Assembly (NCBI GenBank): GCA_030706745.1
Contig: JAUZNX010000011.1
Span: 1 to 64,000 of the forward strand
Direction: 5' to 3'
Length of the DNA: 64,000 bases
Origin: Bacteroidota bacterium
GTDB taxonomy: Bacteria; Bacteroidota; Ignavibacteria; Palsa-1295
Made by a program: the position numbers and the translations under genes. Of this stretch, positions 59,952 to 64,000 are shown one piece after another; position 1 is the stretch's first letter, and the number at the start of each line of letters is the position of its first letter. The notes beneath the pieces are model-generated. The model worked only from the letters and a program-made list of their open reading frames with translations. It did no database searches and was not told the DNA's origin.

Positions 59952-61397
59952 TTAAAACGCTCGCTGTAAGCGGAAGATCCAACGCGGATCATCTTTGACA
60001 TTCGTGGGCCAAGTAGCTCCGACCTGGATTCCTCGCGTCCAGCCGAATCCGAACCCCACATTATAGAGAATGGAAGAAACGCCGCTGAAGCCATAGCCTT
60101 TTAAAATACCATCGCCGTTCGCTGCCTCGCCGATTTTACCGAAATCATTGAAGACGACAAGGGTAAGATCCGGCGAATGGAAGATGCCAGAGAGCATATT
60201 CAGATTCAGCCGAACTTCGGTATTGAACAAGAGGAGCCGGTTTCCGACAAGACTCTTCCGGTAGAGCGCCGGGAGCGTACTCGGCCCGCCGAGAAACTCC
60301 AATTTTTGCCGGAGTGGCGCGCCATCGGCAGCGACGATATCACCTGTCGTTGCTTCCCATCTGAGGCGAGTATCGAAGCTCAGGCCTTTGGCAATGGGCA
60401 AAAACCGGCGGCTATCGAGTAGATAGCGATTGAATCCAAAATCGGAGCCCGGCATGTGTCCGAATTCCATCTGGACGATACTGCTCTCGCCCGTGAGTTG
60501 CTCGATCCAAACCGGATCGCCGAAGAAATTCTCGATGCGTCGAATTCGCGGATGGACCTCTTCACGGATGTCGGTGATTACGAGTGAGTGCATCTCGCCT
60601 TCCGCGACTGCCGGGTTTGGCGGCAGCACTTTGCTGCCGCCCCAGCGGCCATAGAATACTTCCTGCGACAGCGACTGATAATGATCGTTGCGCCATTCGA
60701 CGCGCAACTCATTGTTTCGCCTCGGCCGGAATGCAATGTAGGCATTCCATCCAGCCAGTTTATAATAATCGCGGAAATCCTCGCGTGCGAAGAAAGCGTA
60801 TGCACTATTTTCGATGCGGCCGGCGCGCCATGCATCGTCGGTCGATGTGACATTGTGTATCTCCCCACCAAAGGCCAGCGTGGGGACCGCGAAGATCGTG
60901 TGCCGCACGGTGTCGCGACCCATTCTCTCAAAATTGACCAGTGGCAGACGAAATTCCGGGCCGAACAAAAATTCCCATCGCTTATCGGCAAATCCATAAC
61001 CGGCGCTTGCATTCAAGCCAAATTCATCGTGTGGACCGAAATCCGACATGCCGGACGATGCAACGCCAAGATAAAATCCAGTGACCCTATTGAAATCGAC
61101 CCAAGTCGGATTTTCTCGATACGGTACTTGTTTACTTCGGTCGATCTCATTCAACACGAAGACGTGTGGCCTTCGCCACCGCTTGTGAGAAAGCCCGTGC
61201 ATGTCGAAAGAGTAATAGGCAGAGTCAATAAGCGAATCAATCTCGTCCAGACTATCGACAACGCTTGGTGTGTCAATCGCGAACGGACGAAGAACGAACG
61301 GCGCCGGCACATTCAATCGCATGCCCGCACTCGCGGAGATGGAGATCAGCGAAGCTCCGGCGATCAGGAGCAAGAGTGGAAAAGTACGACGCATCAT
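59952..61397 (-). CDS. Outer-membrane beta-barrel protein (Omp85/surface-antigen-like)
   Basis: 481 residues from ATG 61397 (MMRRTFPLLLLIAGASL), chosen for its signal peptide cut near SISASAG. Many amphipathic strands follow: VDFNRVTGFYLGVASS, FGLNASAGYGFADKRWEFLFGPEF, YKLAGWNAYIAFRPRRNNELRVEW and NRLLLFNTEVRLNLNML. The C-terminal part (KLEFLGGPSTLPALYRKS, VVFNDFGKIG, FGFGWTRGIQVGATWPTNVKDDPRWIFRLQRAF) resembles the barrel of Omp85/BamA-type surface antigens, including the final aromatic residue. No POTRA domains are present, so it is not BamA itself. Function unknown; it may be a barrel-only member of the superfamily. It ends 47 bases from the tadA stop (convergent). Confidence 0.72.
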   Translation of the reverse strand: MMRRTFPLLLLIAGASLISISASAGMRLNVPAPFVLRPFAIDTPSVVDSLDEIDSLIDSAYYSFDMHGLSHKRWRRPHVFVLNEIDRSKQVPYRENPTWVDFNRVTGFYLGVASSGMSDFGPHDEFGLNASAGYGFADKRWEFLFGPEFRLPLVNFERMGRDTVRHTIFAVPTLAFGGEIHNVTSTDDAWRAGRIENSAYAFFAREDFRDYYKLAGWNAYIAFRPRRNNELRVEWRNDHYQSLSQEVFYGRWGGSKVLPPNPAVAEGEMHSLVITDIREEVHPRIRRIENFFGDPVWIEQLTGESSIVQMEFGHMPGSDFGFNRYLLDSRRFLPIAKGLSFDTRLRWEATTGDIVAADGAPLRQKLEFLGGPSTLPALYRKSLVGNRLLLFNTEVRLNLNMLSGIFHSPDLTLVVFNDFGKIGEAANGDGILKGYGFSGVSSILYNVGFGFGWTRGIQVGATWPTNVKDDPRWIFRLQRAF

Positions 61398-61529
61398 CGT
61401 TTCATTAGGTGTGAAGACGCCTCGAGCAACCACATAATAGAAGCCGCGAAGCTAAAAGGATAGTACGCCGCCGCGGCGACTTATGTTTCCCTCAGGTATA
61501 GAGACCGATCGCTTCCAGAAGTTGCAGAA

Positions 61530-62048
61530 CTATTTCTCGAATAGCGCACGCCGTTCTGCTGGGATTCGCACTAGAAGGAGCATCATGGCATTCAGAACCG
61601 TGAAGACAATCGCTGTGAAGCACAGCCCAAAGATGAGTGGCAGCGAAAGCAATTCCAAAGCGACAGCGATATAGATTGGATGTGGAAGGAAGCGATACGG
61701 TCCGCTCGCGATCAGTGGTTGGCCGGGTACGATCACGATGCGAGCTGTCCACCGTTCGCCCAGCACCAGCCGCGACCAGAGTCGAAGCAGTTGAGCCAGA
61801 ACGAAGACGATCACTGCCGCCCACCAATAATCGGGCAATTGACCACCATGCACGAGATATTCGGTGATGATACTAAAAAAGAAGCTGATATGCATGGCGA
61901 CGATAACGGGATAGTGTCCGCCGCTGCGCTCACGGCCACCGCGGGCAAACAGATTGGCCATATTACGTCGGCTCGCACGCAGTTCGAGGAGCCGCTCGAT
62001 GATCAGTCCGCCCACCAGAAAGATAAAAAGCTCAGAGACCATTACCAT
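61530..62048 (-). CDS. Isoprenylcysteine carboxyl methyltransferase (ICMT)-like membrane methyltransferase
   Basis: 172 residues with about four or five membrane segments. The C-terminal ICMT/PEMT-type SAM-binding region is visible: LGERWTARIVIVPGQPLIASGPYRFLPHPIYIAVALELLSLPL, in positions about 95-140, with the characteristic GPYRFLPHPxY motif. It overlaps the stop of the type III PKS gene by 7 bases, so translation is coupled. In Bacillus subtilis the type III PKS BpsA is paired with the ICMT-like BpsB (YpbQ), which methylates alkylpyrones. The same role is likely here, on a product held in the membrane. Confidence 0.88.
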   Translation of the reverse strand: MVMVSELFIFLVGGLIIERLLELRASRRNMANLFARGGRERSGGHYPVIVAMHISFFFSIITEYLVHGGQLPDYWWAAVIVFVLAQLLRLWSRLVLGERWTARIVIVPGQPLIASGPYRFLPHPIYIAVALELLSLPLIFGLCFTAIVFTVLNAMMLLLVRIPAERRALFEK

Positions 62049-63085
62049 TGAACGAGAACCAACTCCGAGCTAAATCCCGGCCCGAGCGCAGTGATGATGC
62101 CATACTCGCCAGAACCGGGGTGATTCTCTTCCAAGAATCGCTTTAAAATAAACAGAACTGTCGCGCTCGACATATTACCATTGGCTCGTAGGACATCGTA
62201 TGAATGCCGCATCGCGTGGGGTGACGGCGCGAGTGCCTGTTCGTAAGCCTCAATGACCTTTACTCCTCCCGGATGGGCGATGAAGTGCGTGATCTGACTG
62301 AGATCGAGCTTGTGCTTCGCGAGCAATTCCTGTATGTTCTCCGCAACGAGAGATGTCACAATGGATGGAATATCACGCGAGAGAACAATGCGGAAACCCT
62401 CACTCGAAATTCGCCAGCCCATCACATCGAGGGTATCGCGATATGTCGTGGAGAGGGAGCCAAGCACACGAGGCCCAGCCACCTCTACTTCATCGCCAAC
62501 GACAAGACATGCGGCGGCACCATCGCCGAAAAGGGCGGATGCGATCACATTACTCTTGGAACGGTCCGAAAGCTGAAACGCAAAGCTGCAGAGTTCGACA
62601 CTAACGACCAAAGCTCGCTCGCGCGGAAAGGCCTTGACATAATCGAACGCCCGCGCAATGCCGCCAACACCGGCGGCACATCCCAGCCCCCATATTGGAA
62701 TTCGCTTGATGTGAGGATTGAGAGGGATGCGATTGAAGAGCCGCGCATCGATAGATGGCGTCGAAAGACCCGTGGTCGAGACGAAAAAGATCGCATCGAA
62801 ATCCGTCGTAGAAATGCCGCATTGCTCGGCAAGATCGCACACGACCCGCTCGGCGAGTACGAGCGTCTCAGCGATATAGCGGTCGTTGGTTTCGGTAAAA
62901 CTGTGCGGGACCTCGAACCACTCGATCTCCGCCGCAAAATGGCGGCGATCGATCTTCGCGTTATCGAAGACCGGCGCGAGCCGCTCGGCAATCGGACCGA
63001 ACATCTTCAGAACGCGCGCCCTTGCCTCCGATTGTTCGAGTACATTCGGAGGAACGGCGATGGAAACCCCTGCGATGCGTGGCAT
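62042..63085 (-). CDS. Type III polyketide synthase, alkylpyrone-synthase-like
   Basis: 347 residues. Chalcone/stilbene-synthase-fold enzyme that extends an acyl starter with malonyl units. The catalytic triad is complete: Cys136 in WGLGCAAGVGG, His271 in THFIAHPGGVKV and Asn304 in RANGNMSSATVLF. FVSTTGLSTPSIDARL and SALFGDGAAACLV are also typical. The bacterial alkylpyrone/alkylresorcinol branch (BpsA, ArsB-like) is favoured by the coupled ICMT-like methyltransferase; a fatty acyl starter is inferred. Start ATG 63085 (MPRIAGVSIAVPPN). The product would be a small lipid of the membrane. No other biosynthetic genes are seen nearby. Confidence 0.93.
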   Translation of the reverse strand: MPRIAGVSIAVPPNVLEQSEARARVLKMFGPIAERLAPVFDNAKIDRRHFAAEIEWFEVPHSFTETNDRYIAETLVLAERVVCDLAEQCGISTTDFDAIFFVSTTGLSTPSIDARLFNRIPLNPHIKRIPIWGLGCAAGVGGIARAFDYVKAFPRERALVVSVELCSFAFQLSDRSKSNVIASALFGDGAAACLVVGDEVEVAGPRVLGSLSTTYRDTLDVMGWRISSEGFRIVLSRDIPSIVTSLVAENIQELLAKHKLDLSQITHFIAHPGGVKVIEAYEQALAPSPHAMRHSYDVLRANGNMSSATVLFILKRFLEENHPGSGEYGIITALGPGFSSELVLVQW

Positions 63086-63117
63086 GTGCTACTTAATGAC
63101 ACCAATGGTGAAAGAAG

Positions 63118-63217
63118 AATGACAAATGACGAATGACTAAGGCCAAATTAGGGATAGAAATTCATGCCATCCGACATTTGGGGCTGTGCGTCGTCTTTTG
63201 TCATTGGTCATTGAGTA
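63118..63217. repeat. Facing heptamer arms between the PKS and the flippase gene
   Basis: AATGACA, AATGACG, AATGACT at 63118-63138 face TTTGTCA, TTGGTCA, TTGAGTA at 63197-63217. The right arm contains the stop codon of the flippase gene (63208-63210). Fifteen bases of the left arm (AATGACAAATGACGA) recur at the start codon of the transporter near 19857. Confidence 0.7.
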
Positions 63218-64000
63218 GCCATCAACGCCTTAAGCCTTCCGATGACCTTTTGTGCTTCGGGAACGCGGAATAGATAGTACAATACAAGTGTGAATATGGC
63301 GGTGAGCACGGCTCCAATCGCAAATCGAGCCAAGATTGGAGCCTGACTTGCCAAGGCGCCCGTCAGCAAATAGCTTGCAGCAGTGGCAGCCGATGCAATA
63401 AGCACAATTCTCGTCGTCCGGCCAAGTTGGAAACTCGGACCGATCCAGCGCTGGGCCAGCATACTCTCAGTAACGCACGCGCCGGAGTTTGCGAGTTGCG
63501 TGCCGATCATCGCTCCCAAGCCTCCCCAGTGTCGGATCAGAAAATAATTCGCGACAAGATTCGCAATGCCCCACCCAAGACGGTTAAAAAAAACAACGCG
63601 CTCCTTGCCGATCGTGACTAATGACGTCACGTGTAGGCCGCCGCCGAAGCCCAGGACCGTGACGGCCAGGGCACCGAGGCCAAAGGTGACCATCGGCACG
63701 GCTCCCGCGAATTTCGGACCGTAAATCGCTTCCACCCCCAGCGGAGCGAATGCCAGCATGAAGAAAATGAGCGGAGCAGTCGTGACGGACTGAAATCCCG
63801 CAATATCGCGCCGGGCGCGATAAAGCCGCGGAAACGGGCGCGATGGAGTTCCGTCGTGTGCCTCCTCATCGGTGTGGGCCAGTTCGCTGAAGACGGCGAT
63901 GAGTGTATGGCCGAGCCCGAAGAGAAAAATGTACTCCGTCATGAGAACAATGCGGGCTGCTGCCTCATAGAGCCCGATGTCGGCCGCGTTCTCTCCGAGC
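63208..64000 (-). CDS. Polysaccharide-biosynthesis flippase-like membrane protein (5' end cut by window edge)
   Basis: 264 codons are visible. The frame is open to the right edge (LGENAADIGLYEAAARIVL precedes the first ATG at 63942), so the true start lies outside. The sequence has paired membrane segments and MATE/Wzx-like features (IGLYEAAARIVLMTEYIFLF, TTAPLIFFMLAFAPLGVEAIYGPKF, FFNRLGWGIANLVANYFLIRHWGGLGAMIGTQLANSG, read within 63540-63990). It is expected to move an undecaprenyl- or lipid-linked oligosaccharide across the inner membrane, but partner genes are out of view. The C-terminus (FRVPEAQKVIGRLKALMATQ) is complete. Its stop lies in a heptamer repeat. Confidence 0.85.
   Translation of the reverse strand, partial: LGENAADIGLYEAAARIVLMTEYIFLFGLGHTLIAVFSELAHTDEEAHDGTPSRPFPRLYRARRDIAGFQSVTTAPLIFFMLAFAPLGVEAIYGPKFAGAVPMVTFGLGALAVTVLGFGGGLHVTSLVTIGKERVVFFNRLGWGIANLVANYFLIRHWGGLGAMIGTQLANSGACVTESMLAQRWIGPSFQLGRTTRIVLIASAATAASYLLTGALASQAPILARFAIGAVLTAIFTLVLYYLFRVPEAQKVIGRLKALMATQ

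Overview
The window looks like chromosome from an uncultured member of the Bacteroidota / Ignavibacteriota / Kapaibacteriota group. The grounds are several very large secreted proteins that end in type IX secretion (T9SS) sorting domains, a PorE-like OmpA protein, a TAnnTTTG-type promoter, few clear Shine-Dalgarno sites, and a moderately GC-rich base composition by eye. No plasmid, phage or insertion-sequence hallmark gene was found. Both edges cut a gene: a giant surface protein on the left and a flippase-like protein on the right.

Layout. 1-11168 (minus strand) holds two tandem paralogous IgGFc-binding-like/anchor-D surface proteins and a beta-propeller/CRD/double-OmpA protein that may belong to the T9SS. 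12110-16426 is another giant anchor-D protein. 16582-24917 is mixed housekeeping and envelope: dapF, two small outer-membrane barrels, a drug/metabolite exporter, a lipoprotein, an FAH-family hydrolase, a TPR-like protein and gatA. 24904-35770 is a tight minus-strand operon with an acyl-CoA mutase subunit, three tandem PTPS-related membrane proteins, a UbiA-type DPPR-synthase-like enzyme and two GT-C-like membrane proteins. It is the best candidate here for an undescribed envelope-glycan system. 36057-37012 is a DUF2953/GerW-like pair resembling Bacillus ytfI-ytfJ. 37181-50869 is largely ordinary: a YdeI-like protein, UvrD helicase, hydroxyacyl-CoA dehydrogenase, peroxiredoxin, M28 peptidase, exonuclease III, rpsU, a deiodinase-like secreted redoxin coupled to a membrane protein, and purB. 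50929-56044 encodes three more T9SS-type proteins. 56510-59904 has a GT-C protein, mtaB, tRNA-Ile(CAU) and tadA. 59952-64000 has an outer-membrane barrel, a type III polyketide synthase with an ICMT-like methyltransferase, and the partial flippase.

Two repeat systems run through the window. Short heptanucleotide repeats, often as facing inverted arms, occur at about 16438-16555, 19846-19860, 56298-56367, 59156-59430 and 63118-63217; nine perfect AATTCGT copies end six bases before the tadA start. A nonanucleotide repeat related to ATGGGTCCY lies inside three unrelated coding regions in different frames (19237-19280, 43578-43622, 46174-46210).

Functional calls rest on motifs read directly from the translations. 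No database search was run. Domain boundaries are approximate, and most start codons were chosen from signal peptides and family N-termini because ribosome binding sites are weak.
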